From: CAZWRV01 sp964636325
GTDB lineage: Bacteria; Verrucomicrobiota; Lentisphaeria; Victivallales; GWF2-50-93
Assembly (NCBI GenBank): GCA_964636325.1
Contig: CAZWRV010000048.1
Span: 1-45,775, forward strand
Reading direction: 5' to 3'
DNA length: 45,775 nucleotides
Every line of letters begins with the position of its first letter. Position 1 is the first letter of the stretch. A program made the translations under genes and the position numbers. Below the pieces are notes generated by a model. The model ran no database searches and was not told the origin of the DNA. It was given only the letters and a program-made list of their open reading frames with translations. This document shows positions 8,109 to 17,375 of this stretch, in pieces.

Positions 8109-11100
8109 TCATCTCCTGCCCTTGGCCATCCATGAAATTAGTTCGAACGTTCTCGCATTGTCCCCTTTGCCCTTGCATACATTCCTTGTTCTCTTGCTGC
8201 CATGATAAGCTATGGCATCTCCGTCGGAGAAAGAGGCTCCGGCGTTGTTGAAGATAAGAGCGAAGGTCTGTATTGCACCCTGGATATCTGCGCCGTCCTG
8301 CTGCGACGAGAGGTCAAGGATGTTTGTCTTGTCGTTTGTGGCTGGGGTTCCCGTGATCCTCACAGTCAACTTCCTTTTACTGTCCCACCTGAGGTCGATC
8401 TTTTCAACGCATATATCATTCCCCTTCACCTGGTCTTCTTCGCTGACGAGGAATTTTGCGGAGCCTCCGGCAGGCCCTTTTAACTTCAGACTTTTCGGGA
8501 TGGACTCGCGGAGCACACCTGAAAAGCCGTAGTTTCCAAGATCCACGCTTAGCTCGGTGTCGGCGCTGACGGCTGCAAGGTCGAAGTCATCGCCGAACTG
8601 CACTGCCGCCTGTATTGAAAACTTGCTTGAGGAACGCTTTTCATATCGCGTCATCCCGCCCTCCCTGAGCGGACTTATGTTCTCCTTATAAGACGAGCTG
8701 AAAGAGAGAATCAGAATTTCTCCATTGTGTCCGACGGGGGAGCTGGAAGATGCGAAACCGCACCCGGACACACTGGCTCCATCAATGGCGACGTAGAGAA
8801 TCCGGGGGGTGAAGGTGTATCCGATGAGTCTGGGACGTATGGTGTATGAGCCGTTTGCCAGGCCTGTGAAGCTGAATGCGCCGCCGTGTCCGCTGGTCGC
8901 CGTTGCCGAAACGGCGCCGGAGAGGATTATTTCGACGCCTTCGGAAACCTCTCCGGAGATGGTTCCTGAGATTGAATAGGTCTCCGGATTCTGTTCCGGC
9001 CAGGCGTTAGTCTGGCGTGGATCATGGCCATACATCGGCCATTGCGGGGGGCCTGCGTTTGCGGAGGCATCCAGGTCATACAGCAGCAAGTGGTTGTTGA
9101 ATCCGAATCCGACCAGCATTTCAAGTTTACCGTCTCCATCCACATCGCCGATCGGCGGAGGTCCGGAAAAACCGGGCTTCAAGATGTGCTTCGGCCAGCC
9201 GGGTATGAGTTCGCCAGACTTGTCATAAGCGCGCACGACTCCCAGCTCTACCGCCAAGATGTCCTGGAAGCCGTCGCCGTCCACGTCCGCGACAGTCGGG
9301 CATTGCGGGGCGGGCAAGCGCAAGTCCTCGGTGAAAATAACGGGGTAGCCGGGATATGGCGAGCCGTCCCCTCGATAGGCGTAAATGCCGTTTTTCGAGC
9401 CACTTCCCACATTCCACGGAGCTTTTGAGGCATATAAGATTATCTCCGGCAGGCCATCTTTGTCCAAGTCGCCCATGACCGGCGGGGAGCTTATCAGGCT
9501 GTCCGACCGGAAATCGATCGGCCATCCGGCCGCCTCAGAACCGTCGTGCCGCAGCGCGTGAAGCACGGAACGTATCGAGCTTAAATTGCCGTCCTCGTCA
9601 ATCCGCTGCGTCGAGAAAAATATCTCGGCCCTGCCGTCGCCGTCAGCATCGCCGACGGCCAATGCGTAACATGAAACGCCCATCGCGCCGAATTCAAATT
9701 CCGGAAGTAAAACCGGCCATCCATCCAGGAGGTTCCCGCCGCAGTCGTAGGCCATGCATGCCACGCGTCCCCAATCAGAATCGCTCTGCTGTCCGTTCGC
9801 CTGCAGAATGACGATCTCCGGAACTCCGTCGCCGTTGATATCTCCCTTTCCGAGGCACGTGGCATGGTTTGTGAAGCCCTGGCCGTTGTTCTGCAATGGA
9901 AGATCGACGGGCCAGCCGGGAAGCGGCGTTCCGTCGCCTTTCCAGGCGTAAACCCTGGCGACCCTGTCCATGTTTTCCCAGACTGTCGCCACTACCTCGC
10001 ATGTTGAATCGCCGTCCATATCCAGCAGCATGACCTGTTCCGTATAAACGCCCTTTCCGACAGGGCCCCGCGGCCATCCGGAGACCGGATCGCCGCCTGC
10101 GTCGAACGCCTGAACCGGCCCGCTTTGTCCGCCGCATATCAATATCTCATTAGCGCCGTCCCCGTTTATGTCGCCGACGGCCGGAACAGTGTTGCCGCCG
10201 CCGCCCTGAACCTTGACAGGCCATCCCTCCTGCATGCTTCCATCTCCTCGGATTATGTTCAGGTATTCGTCGTTGGAGAATCCGGAACAGATTATCTCTC
10301 CGACGCCGTCGCCATTGATGTCAGCCATTGTTTGGATCCGAGGCCAGTTGTCAAGTGTTACCGGCCATCCGGGATGCACGTTTCTGTGGATCGTCACGCT
10401 CAGATAGGCGTGCGAAGGGACGCCGGCTGAATTGAAGACGGAAAGGCGGAACAGGGTTGCCCCTGAGGCCTCGGGTGATTCCCATCTGCCCAGCTCACCG
10501 TCGGTTATCGGCGATGCGCCATGTCCGATTTCAACCCACGACCCCCCTCCTTCAGCCATGACCTCCAGCGTGTAACGGGCGAAGTCGGATCCTCCCGCTG
10601 TCCCGGAGACGGCTATTACGGATGGATCAAACAGGGCCGCGTCCTGTTCTGGCGAGGAGATAATGGCTGCCACTGGTTTGTCCACCGCCGCGGTCGCCGC
10701 CGCCGCGTTGACACGGCCGTAGCTTGTCTTTTTGTCCCATCCCGCATAACCGACATCGTCTGCCGTGTTGCGGAGTATTGTGCGGATCTCGTCGGCGCCA
10801 AGGCCGGAATGTCGGCTAAGCATGAGTCCGCACACGCCGGCGACGTATGGACATGCCATCGAGGTGCCCATCATCAGGCCATAGCCTGAAGGGTCGCCGG
10901 ATGTCCCGGTCTTGGGGACTGTGCTCAGGATGCACGTGTCCGGAGTCACGCCGGCCGAGCCGGCGGCATCTCCACCGGGGGCGGCTAGATCGGTCCAATA
11001 GCCGTAGTTCGAGTAGCTGGCCTGCGTGTCATCGCTGCCTGTTGCAGTCACGGAGACTACCTGCGGCAGCGCGGCCGGATAGAACTTTTCGCCGCTGGCG

Positions 11101-12287
11101 CTGTTCCCGGCCGCAGCCACCAGCACGACACCGCGGGATGCGGCGTAGGCGATTGCATCCTGGAAGAGCTGAGAAAAAACGTCGCTTCCGAAGCTCATGC
11201 TGATGATGTCTGCGCCGTTGTCTGAGGCGTAAACGATTCCCTGCGCTATAGCGGAATCCTCTAGCAAGCCCAACGCAACGCCGCCACCGCGGCCGATGCT
11301 GAATCCAGCCCGCACCGGCATGATCCTGCAATTAGGGGCCGCGCCAACAATTCCGATGCTGTTGCCTCCGGCCGCCGCCGCGATTCCGGAGCAGTGGGTG
11401 CCGTGGCCGTTGAAGTCCGAGGGATCGCCGTCTGGGTCGGTGTAGTCCTCGCCGGGAATCAGCTCAAAACCCTCCGCTGCGTATGCGGCGGTGTCTATGT
11501 CAACGAAGTCTCGCCCGGGATTGCCGTCCGGGTCACGCCAGATGTTGGCGGACAAATCCTCGTGGTGGTGATCGACTCCGGTGTCGAGGACGGCGATCAC
11601 AACATCCGCGGAGCCTGCTCCTCCTGCCCATGCCGCCTCCGCATGAGTCCGCTGGTGAGACCACTGCTGCGGATACAAGGGGTCGTTAGGCGCGAGCATT
11701 GTCCTGCGCAAATGGTTCGGTTCGGCATATTGGACTGACGGATCTCTCTTGAACGCGGCGATTGCCGCCTCCAAGTCAACATCAGCATCCAACTTGATCA
11801 AGCAGATGTCCCCTATGTCAGTGGGGACGGCGCCGGCCGGAGCGCGCCTTTGCCGGGCAACGAAAGTTTCGGAAGCATCCTGAAGGGTGGAGCAGGACGG
11901 GCGCGGTGGGAACAGCGGAGTGACACCAAGTACGCCGACCCCGGCCGTCGAGACTCTTTCCAGCACCATCGGGATGCAGGAGGACACGTCGGGGGCGCTT
12001 ATGCCGGTTGCGGCCTTGAACTTCACAATGATCTCGCCGGGCGCTTGCGGCGGCGACTCCGGGATGGCCCGCTTGGAAAACGTCCTTTTTCCGTCGGCTG
12101 CGGACTTGAGCGTTATCGGACTGACGGACGTATGAGCCGGCGGGCTTTCCGGAACCTGCCAGCCCACTTCCGCCTGAACAGTTCCAGCAGTCAAAAAACA
12201 AAGCGACGCGGCTATGAGCCGTCGGCAGCGGGTGCCAGCCATTTTCCACACGGCTCTGAGTTTCGCGATTCTTGCCGTATATTTCAT
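8109..12287 (-). CDS. Secreted subtilisin-like serine protease with FG-GAP repeats
   Basis: 1392-aa S8 peptidase. The signal peptide ends at TVQA (about residue 39). Residues about 80-195 form an inhibitor-like propeptide (GEIIVKFK to VQYAEPNHL). The catalytic triad is D235 (VLDTGVD), H295 (NGHGTH) and S476 (GTSMACP), with the oxyanion N395 (AAGNSASG). Then come an Ig-like segment (about 535-630), seven or more FG-GAP/VCBS-type calcium-binding blades (DINGDG, DVDGDG motifs, about 650-1110), a carboxypeptidase-regulatory-like domain (SGTISGEVSEG, about 1120-1190) and an unidentified C-terminal beta domain of about 190 residues. Probably extracellular or surface-bound. AAGGAG precedes the ATG. 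The upstream 50 bp abut the end of a dispersed repeat. It is monocistronic, between the two sugar modules; the substrate is unknown. Confidence 0.9.
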   Translation of the reverse strand: MKYTARIAKLRAVWKMAGTRCRRLIAASLCFLTAGTVQAEVGWQVPESPPAHTSVSPITLKSAADGKRTFSKRAIPESPPQAPGEIIVKFKAATGISAPDVSSCIPMVLERVSTAGVGVLGVTPLFPPRPSCSTLQDASETFVARQRRAPAGAVPTDIGDICLIKLDADVDLEAAIAAFKRDPSVQYAEPNHLRRTMLAPNDPLYPQQWSHQRTHAEAAWAGGAGSADVVIAVLDTGVDHHHEDLSANIWRDPDGNPGRDFVDIDTAAYAAEGFELIPGEDYTDPDGDPSDFNGHGTHCSGIAAAAGGNSIGIVGAAPNCRIMPVRAGFSIGRGGGVALGLLEDSAIAQGIVYASDNGADIISMSFGSDVFSQLFQDAIAYAASRGVVLVAAAGNSASGEKFYPAALPQVVSVTATGSDDTQASYSNYGYWTDLAAPGGDAAGSAGVTPDTCILSTVPKTGTSGDPSGYGLMMGTSMACPYVAGVCGLMLSRHSGLGADEIRTILRNTADDVGYAGWDKKTSYGRVNAAAATAAVDKPVAAIISSPEQDAALFDPSVIAVSGTAGGSDFARYTLEVMAEGGGSWVEIGHGASPITDGELGRWESPEASGATLFRLSVFNSAGVPSHAYLSVTIHRNVHPGWPVTLDNWPRIQTMADINGDGVGEIICSGFSNDEYLNIIRGDGSMQEGWPVKVQGGGGNTVPAVGDINGDGANEILICGGQSGPVQAFDAGGDPVSGWPRGPVGKGVYTEQVMLLDMDGDSTCEVVATVWENMDRVARVYAWKGDGTPLPGWPVDLPLQNNGQGFTNHATCLGKGDINGDGVPEIVILQANGQQSDSDWGRVACMAYDCGGNLLDGWPVLLPEFEFGAMGVSCYALAVGDADGDGRAEIFFSTQRIDEDGNLSSIRSVLHALRHDGSEAAGWPIDFRSDSLISSPPVMGDLDKDGLPEIILYASKAPWNVGSGSKNGIYAYRGDGSPYPGYPVIFTEDLRLPAPQCPTVADVDGDGFQDILAVELGVVRAYDKSGELIPGWPKHILKPGFSGPPPIGDVDGDGKLEMLVGFGFNNHLLLYDLDASANAGPPQWPMYGHDPRQTNAWPEQNPETYSISGTISGEVSEGVEIILSGAVSATATSGHGGAFSFTGLANGSYTIRPRLIGYTFTPRILYVAIDGASVSGCGFASSSSPVGHNGEILILSFSSSYKENISPLREGGMTRYEKRSSSKFSIQAAVQFGDDFDLAAVSADTELSVDLGNYGFSGVLRESIPKSLKLKGPAGGSAKFLVSEEDQVKGNDICVEKIDLRWDSKRKLTVRITGTPATNDKTNILDLSSQQDGADIQGAIQTFALIFNNAGASFSDGDAIAYHGSKRTRNVCKGKGDNARTFELISWMAKGRR

Positions 12288-12338
12288 GCAATGATCCTCT
12301 CCTTGTTCCAGTAAAGTATATAATGACGCCGCCGGAAT

Positions 12339-12452
12339 TATACTCCTTTAGCGTGAATATTTACATTTTGACGGTCAAGATTTGGGATTGGATTTCTTGT
12401 CCCGACCGAGTGACGGCATGAATGTCGTCCGAGGAAGGAACGGAAAAATACT
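12339..12452. repeat. Truncated copy of the 274-bp inverted-repeat element
   Basis: This segment matches, in reverse complement, the right end of the element at 28802-29075 over about 114 bp, starting with the terminus TATACTCCTTTAGCGTGAA. Homology stops around 12452, so the other end is missing. The terminus lies about 50 bp upstream of the subtilase start and presents GGAGTATAAT to that gene, a possible -10 hexamer. The remaining 12453-12527 holds the repeat-like TCGAGACGATTGGCAG (12463-12478) and nothing else I recognise. Confidence 0.75.
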
Positions 12453-12527
12453 GTATTCAATATCGAGACGATTGGCAGCTGATATTATCATCAAAGCGAC
12501 GGAACTGCCAGGAGCGCCGCCGCACCT

Positions 12528-13592
12528 TCACAACGACCCCCCGGGCGAGATGAAGGCGGGAACGCGGACAATAGTCCTGCCGGGGTCGCCTGAACGCATG
12601 ATGCCGAAGAGCATCCCAAGCGACTTGCGGACTGCGTCCCGCAGGTCAAAGCATACTCTCGTAAGCGGGACGGGAAAGATGAAGTTGCGCCCCAAGGATG
12701 AATGAGTGAGTATGGAAAGTTCGTCCGGAACCTTGATCCCGAGCTCAAGGATGGCACGCGTCGCCGGATCGCAGATGAATTCGTCGAAGAAGAAGACAGT
12801 CCTCGGCCGTTTCCGCGCCGACCACATACGCTTGAAGCATTCGTAGGTGCTGGCCCCGTCGAGCGAATAGGGAACCTCAAGGAATTCGACGTCAAGCTGC
12901 GAACCCAGGTATTTTGACGCATCCGAGAAGACATCTCTCACCTCTCTGTCAAGATCAAATTCCGGCAGCTTGAAGCTCATGACCGTGACCTCCGTCAGTC
13001 CGCGCCTCTTCAGCTCCTCCGCGGCCGTCCGCGCCAAGGACATGTAGTCGAAAATGACGGTGTGCCTCCAGCCCACGTCCGCCCCTAGAAGCGCGACCGT
13101 CGGAAGACGTCTCGCCATAATCGTGTCCTTGAACGGCCTCGGGTCGAAGTTAAGGCAGACTGCGCCGCCGACCCCCGCCCTCAGCAGGGTGTCGACGACC
13201 CCCCGCGTTGAAGCGTATTCGGTGGAGTGCGTCCCGTAGCCGAGCGCCAGATGCGCCCGCGAGCCTGCGGCCGACACAAACTTCTCCGCCTCGGAAAGCA
13301 TCGCCTGGTATGTCCATCCGCTCGGGGAAAGCAGCGGCTCCGAGGGAAGGAGCACCGCGATGTCGCCCGAGGTCGCCCAGGATCTGACATACGTCCCCGA
13401 TCCCTTTACCCGATCAAGTATTTTCCCCTCGACCAGGCTGTCTATGCCCCTGCGGATCGTCACGCGGCTGGCATTTAGCATCGAACAGAGGTCTTTCTCC
13501 GCGGGGATCATCGAGCCCGGAGGCCATTTCCCGGAATCGATCCTCCTGCGGATGAAGCTGGTCACGGCCTCCGTCTTTTCAGGCTTCTTCAC
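12528..13592 (-). CDS. GntR-family regulator with LacI-like sensor, second copy
   Basis: 354-aa regulator. Residues about 10-70 are a GntR winged helix (SGKWPPGSMIPAEKDLC, ASRVTIRRGIDSLVEG, wing VKGSGTYV). Residues about 75-345 are a LacI/GalR-like sensor (VAVLLPSEPLL, VGGAVCLNFDPR, LPTVALLGADVG, RTVFFFDEFICDPATRAIL). The start is GTG with an AGGATTAAGG ribosome site. It is divergent from the DUF4838 gene at 13856, the classic position for a local repressor. Its own promoter has a perfect sigma70 consensus and carries a diverged copy (18/25) of the operator box found at 2556 and 17386, so the two GntR proteins may recognise related sites. Confidence 0.87.
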   Translation of the reverse strand: MKKPEKTEAVTSFIRRRIDSGKWPPGSMIPAEKDLCSMLNASRVTIRRGIDSLVEGKILDRVKGSGTYVRSWATSGDIAVLLPSEPLLSPSGWTYQAMLSEAEKFVSAAGSRAHLALGYGTHSTEYASTRGVVDTLLRAGVGGAVCLNFDPRPFKDTIMARRLPTVALLGADVGWRHTVIFDYMSLARTAAEELKRRGLTEVTVMSFKLPEFDLDREVRDVFSDASKYLGSQLDVEFLEVPYSLDGASTYECFKRMWSARKRPRTVFFFDEFICDPATRAILELGIKVPDELSILTHSSLGRNFIFPVPLTRVCFDLRDAVRKSLGMLFGIMRSGDPGRTIVRVPAFISPGGSL

Positions 13593-13673
13593 CCTTAATC
13601 CTCATATGCTTTGGTTTCGGCAGCATCAAATCTTCCATGCGCCAGTAATCCTCTGGCACGCCTGCATAAAATG

Positions 13674-13708
13674 TGTATTATTATATCATTAGAAGTTCGA
13701 TTTGTCAA
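13674..13708 (-). promoter_or_regulatory. Consensus promoter of GntR gene 12528, variant operator box
   Basis: On the minus strand, TTGACA (13708-13703), 17 nt, then TATAAT (13685-13680), a perfect consensus. The 25 bp from 13698 to 13674 align with the box at 2556-2580 at 18 positions, with the TGATATAAT core identical, but the GGTTC arm is lost. The match is partly forced by the shared -10 hexamer. Confidence 0.65.
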
Positions 13709-13727
13709 AGAATATAAAAAATAGTTA

Positions 13728-13755
13728 TTGACTATGTTTAAAGATGTATTATAAT
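13728..13755 (+). promoter_or_regulatory. Promoter of DUF4838-pseudopilin operon
   Basis: TTGACT (13728-13733), 16 nt, TATAAT (13750-13755). Transcription would begin near 13762, giving a leader of about 94 nt before the chosen ATG at 13856. The region between this and the opposing GntR promoter is AT-rich and only 20 nt long, so one bound repressor could block both. Confidence 0.65.
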
Positions 13756-13855
13756 AACTCCGATGAAAGGGGTGATTTCCACTCTTGCGGCGCTTTGTAC
13801 GGCATGTTTGCCGAAATGTCATTTCAAGGTCGGACGGAATGAAAGGAGCAGGCGT

Positions 13856-16339
13856 ATGGAATGCCTTGGCTGCGCAGTTCGAAAAACGCTCGGGAATTCG
13901 TTCCTCTTGAAGCAGGCTATGCCTGCATTGGCGATCACGTTCATTTTAGCCAGCGGCGCATGCATATCCGAAAAAGGGGGAGGCGGCAAGGAAGCTGTAA
14001 TCCGGCTTGCGGAAAACGGCGCCGCCTCCTGCCCGATACTGCTGCCGGACGACTCTGAACCTTTCGAGCAGAACGCAGCAAAGGAACTGGAATCATATCT
14101 TGAAAAGATTACAGGGGCTGATTTCCAAGCCGTCAGGGAATCGGAACTCAAGGAAGGAGCGCCGGTCATTTCAGTCGGCAAGACAAGGCTGCTCGCGGAA
14201 TCCTGTCCGTGGATTGAATTTGGAAAGCTAAACCCGGACAGCACGGTAATCCAAGTTGTCGGGGGAAACCTGTTCCTCGCCGGGGAGGGAACACGCGGCA
14301 CGCTCTACGCCGTCTATTCCTTCCTTGAGGACTGCTGCGGAGTGCGCTGGTGGACTCCGTTCGAGGAATGCGTTCCCTCAAGGACAATACTGGATGTGGA
14401 TGTGCACGACAGAATACACCAGCCACCGTTCTATTTCCGCGAGACCAACAGCCGGTTGTTCAACGACACAATCATGCGGTCTTGCCATATGAAGCTAAAA
14501 GACGGTCTCGAACAGAGATTGCGCTTTTCCGTAAGGTGCAGGAACAACGGGCTCGCATTGCAATCAATTCCGGAAGAATGGGGTGGCAGTTTGAGGCTGG
14601 TTGATATGACGCAGAATCCCAACGGGCGCTCATTCCAGGAATTTAATTATTTTATAAGCATTACTGAATTTGAAAAGACACACCCTGAATGGTTTTGCGA
14701 ACGCAACGGCAAACGGCAGGCAAATGCCGTCCATCTATCTCAGCTTTGCCTCTCAAATGATGAAATGCGTGAGGAATTCCTCAAAAGAGCAAAAAGGTGG
14801 ATTGACGGACTGCCCGACCGAAAAATATTTGTCATCATGCACAACGACAACGAATATTACTGCCAGTGCGCGAAATGCGCGGCTGTTGATAAGGAGGAAG
14901 GCTCACCATCCGGCTCCCAGCTCAGATTCATCAACTACATCGCCGAGATGCTTGAAGAGCATAGGCCGGGCATCGAAATCTGGACAGACGCATACACATA
15001 TACGACCAAGCCGCCGAAATTCGCGCGTCCGCGCCATAACGTAGGGATAATCCTTTGCACGCCGATCAAATCACAGCGCGTGTCCGAAGACAAGGACTTC
15101 ATGGCAAAATGGGCCGAATGGAAGCCCATTGCACCCAAAATAATGATATGGGATTATGTCGTAAACTTCGGCAGTTTCTTAACACCCTGGCCGAACCTGC
15201 GCCACTTAGGTCCGAACATCAAGACATTCCAGGAAAACGGGGCTTCCGGCGTCTTCGAACAGGGCAACATCTTCAACAGCGTCAGCGACTGCGAGGAGCT
15301 TAAGTCCTGGGTTATTTCGCACATGCTCTGGGATCCTTCACTTGATCCGGACAAGCTGATAGCGGAATTTGTCAACGGCTACTATGGCGTTGCTTCTGAA
15401 CCGGTTATGGAATATTTAGACCATATCGTCTACTGCGGCGGCTCAATATCCGGGGGATTGAAAGGTTCCGATAGCGCTTCGGCCTGGCTCGATCTTGCCG
15501 CAATGAACAAGGCTGCAAAACTGCTCGACGAGGCACGGGCAAAGGCCGCCGGAGATGCCTCCCTGCAAGAGAAGATTGCAAAAATCCGCCTTTCGATTGA
15601 CCATCAGTGGCTGCTTGGCTGGCGGCAATACCGCGAGGAGGCCGACCGCACAGGGCAGGAGTTCCTGGGGCCTGAAAGCGCACTCAAGGCGCTCGAAGTC
15701 TTCCGCAATGCAAACTCCCGGTTCAAATCCACGCACGACTGCGAGGACTACGGCTACGGAACAATGGACATCCAGCTCACGACAATAGAGAAGGCTCTCA
15801 AAGCCCTCAGCGGATATCCGCTTCCACCGCCATTCGACAATATCCCAGCCGGCGATTATATCCACCTGCAGGACGACTGCCTTCGCGGAGTCAGCAAGGG
15901 AGCGAAAGTCGTGGACGACCCTGTCGCCTCCAACGGCAAGGCCTTCTGGACATCATGCGACCACAAGGACTGGAACATTCAAGTTCACGAAAAGTTCCTG
16001 CGCACAGCCTGCCGCATGGCGGGGCTGAAAGGGAAATGGAAGGTCATATCGTATGTCCGTCCCGACCCGAAAGCAGTAAAAGGCGATGCGATGCAGGTTG
16101 GGATATGGAGCTACAAAGATCCGAGTATGTGCGTCACCAGGACGCTCAGGATCGAAGACCTCGACCCCGGATCTTATACTCCCGTCGAAGTCGGCGTCAT
16201 AGACTTCGACAAGGACTCGGAGAAAGTTTCCATCTGGGCCGCCCCCATGGACAATCCCGACGCGATGAAGGCCATATACGTGGACCGCGTAGTCTTGATA
16301 CGTGAAAAAGAAGCCAGCACGGGGGATATGCAAAAATGA
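13856..16339 (+). CDS. DUF4838 lipoprotein, second paralogue
   Basis: 827-aa predicted lipoprotein. The signal peptide ends ILASGAC, giving a lipidation cysteine. It has a glucuronidase-N-like domain, then the DUF4838 core with CQCAKC and EGSPSGS, and a C-terminal beta domain ending SIWAAPMDNPDAMKAIYVDRVVLI, parallel to the protein at 5624. I chose ATG 13856 because AAAGGAG lies about 8 nt upstream. The in-frame ATG at 13763 sits on the expected transcription start and would give an unusual cysteine-rich extension. The stop overlaps a possible ATG of the next pseudopilin. Sequence similarity to the first paralogue is strong in motifs but moderate overall, so the two probably serve different glycans. 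Activity is unknown. Confidence 0.82.
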   Translation: MECLGCAVRKTLGNSFLLKQAMPALAITFILASGACISEKGGGGKEAVIRLAENGAASCPILLPDDSEPFEQNAAKELESYLEKITGADFQAVRESELKEGAPVISVGKTRLLAESCPWIEFGKLNPDSTVIQVVGGNLFLAGEGTRGTLYAVYSFLEDCCGVRWWTPFEECVPSRTILDVDVHDRIHQPPFYFRETNSRLFNDTIMRSCHMKLKDGLEQRLRFSVRCRNNGLALQSIPEEWGGSLRLVDMTQNPNGRSFQEFNYFISITEFEKTHPEWFCERNGKRQANAVHLSQLCLSNDEMREEFLKRAKRWIDGLPDRKIFVIMHNDNEYYCQCAKCAAVDKEEGSPSGSQLRFINYIAEMLEEHRPGIEIWTDAYTYTTKPPKFARPRHNVGIILCTPIKSQRVSEDKDFMAKWAEWKPIAPKIMIWDYVVNFGSFLTPWPNLRHLGPNIKTFQENGASGVFEQGNIFNSVSDCEELKSWVISHMLWDPSLDPDKLIAEFVNGYYGVASEPVMEYLDHIVYCGGSISGGLKGSDSASAWLDLAAMNKAAKLLDEARAKAAGDASLQEKIAKIRLSIDHQWLLGWRQYREEADRTGQEFLGPESALKALEVFRNANSRFKSTHDCEDYGYGTMDIQLTTIEKALKALSGYPLPPPFDNIPAGDYIHLQDDCLRGVSKGAKVVDDPVASNGKAFWTSCDHKDWNIQVHEKFLRTACRMAGLKGKWKVISYVRPDPKAVKGDAMQVGIWSYKDPSMCVTRTLRIEDLDPGSYTPVEVGVIDFDKDSEKVSIWAAPMDNPDAMKAIYVDRVVLIREKEASTGDMQK

Positions 16340-16383
16340 AATCTGGAATTTCTCGCTGCAATAAATACGCAAGGGAGGGCATC

Positions 16384-17211
16384 ATGGCATCCATGTGCAG
16401 AAACTGCCGCCAAGGATTCGCTCAGGGAGAGGCTCGCAACATGGCATTCACCTTGATAGAGCTTCTTGTCGTCATCGCGATACTTGCGATACTGATGTCC
16501 CTGCTGCTTCCCTCGCTCAGCAAGGCGCGTGGCGTTGCCAAGAAATCAGGATGCCTAAACAACCTTAAGCAGATGGGCTCGTGCACGGAGATGTACGTGA
16601 CCGACAACAACGAATACCTTCCAGGGGTATATTATCTATACCAGGCGCCGAACGACGCGGAAGCGGTCCAGCAGAAGCATCTTTGGCCGGTAGCAATGCT
16701 GCCTTATACGAACAACAACGTGGAAATATTCGTATGCCCGGCCTCTGCGGCGAGAGTCATTTGGTATACCACGGACATCTCGTTCGACCGCTGCTGGGGA
16801 AGCACAAACACGGACAATCCGGCCAGCAACCGATGGCGTCCAATAGGAGGCCCGTTCGGAGTTGCAAACGAGTCTCCGGAAGCCGCTCCCCCCAGGGTCA
16901 GCTACACAGCAAACGTGAATAGCATCGGTAGTGCGCAGTTTGTTTCCAATCCAGGGCCGCGCTTTTTCAGCTTCAAACTCGGGCGCTTCGCCTCGTCGTC
17001 TTCTTCCACTATCGCTTTCGCCGACGGAGTGTGGCTTCAGTTTTTAAACTGCGATCTGTCCCAGAAACCGTCAGAATACACCAATTTAGGCTCTGACACG
17101 CGCTGGATCGCCAGGACAGCCTCAATGCGCCACAACCTCTCGATCTGCGCCGTCTTCATCGACGGCCATGCGGAATCATTCAAGGTCTCACAGCTCACCG
17201 ATTTCCGCTGA
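16384..17211 (+). CDS. Prepilin-type pseudopilin, third copy
   Basis: 275-aa pseudopilin with NMAFTLIELLVVIAILAIL. The -1 residue is Ala, acceptable to prepilin peptidase. SNLKQ becomes NNLKQMG. The C-terminal signature H-x9-DG is present (MRHNLSICAVFIDGHAESF). ATG 16384 is preceded by GGGAGG at ideal spacing. An ATG at 16336 overlaps the stop of the lipoprotein gene (ATGA) and is the alternative start, adding 16 residues. It is cotranscribed with the DUF4838 gene. The gene ends just before a repeat copy that separates it from the GH36 gene. Confidence 0.87.
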   Translation: MASMCRNCRQGFAQGEARNMAFTLIELLVVIAILAILMSLLLPSLSKARGVAKKSGCLNNLKQMGSCTEMYVTDNNEYLPGVYYLYQAPNDAEAVQQKHLWPVAMLPYTNNNVEIFVCPASAARVIWYTTDISFDRCWGSTNTDNPASNRWRPIGGPFGVANESPEAAPPRVSYTANVNSIGSAQFVSNPGPRFFSFKLGRFASSSSSTIAFADGVWLQFLNCDLSQKPSEYTNLGSDTRWIARTASMRHNLSICAVFIDGHAESFKVSQLTDFR

Positions 17212-17216
17212 TCGCT

Positions 17217-17343
17217 GAATGCGGCCAACCCCGGCGGGTTGAAAATATGCGGAAACTGGCTTTCGCAAAGCCGCCATACATGTAACTGCTTTATTATTAG
17301 AGTGTTATTTTATAAAGCATATTTTCAACTGCGGCCATTGGGT
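17217..17343. repeat. Nested palindromic repeat, partial copy (module A only)
   Basis: Module A runs 17238-17329 with terminal arms GTTGAAAATATG and CATATTTTCAAC. At 92 bp it is 10 bp shorter than in the full copies. Of module B only the end GAATGCGGCC (17217-17226) remains. The right end TGCGGCCATTGGG corresponds to TGCGGCAATTAGG of the full copies. It lies directly after the pseudopilin stop, so it may form the transcript's 3' structure. Confidence 0.8.
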
Positions 17344-17375
17344 TTAAGAAGACGCGAGGGCCGATGTCCGGCAAC

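Noticed and set aside
9223..9525. Small frames within the subtilase propeller
   Set aside because: Other-frame shadows of the FG-GAP repeats.
13763..13855. Longer N-terminus for the second DUF4838 protein
   Set aside because: The ATG coincides with the expected transcription start and the extension lacks a ribosome site; ATG 13856 has AAAGGAG and a proper lipoprotein signal.
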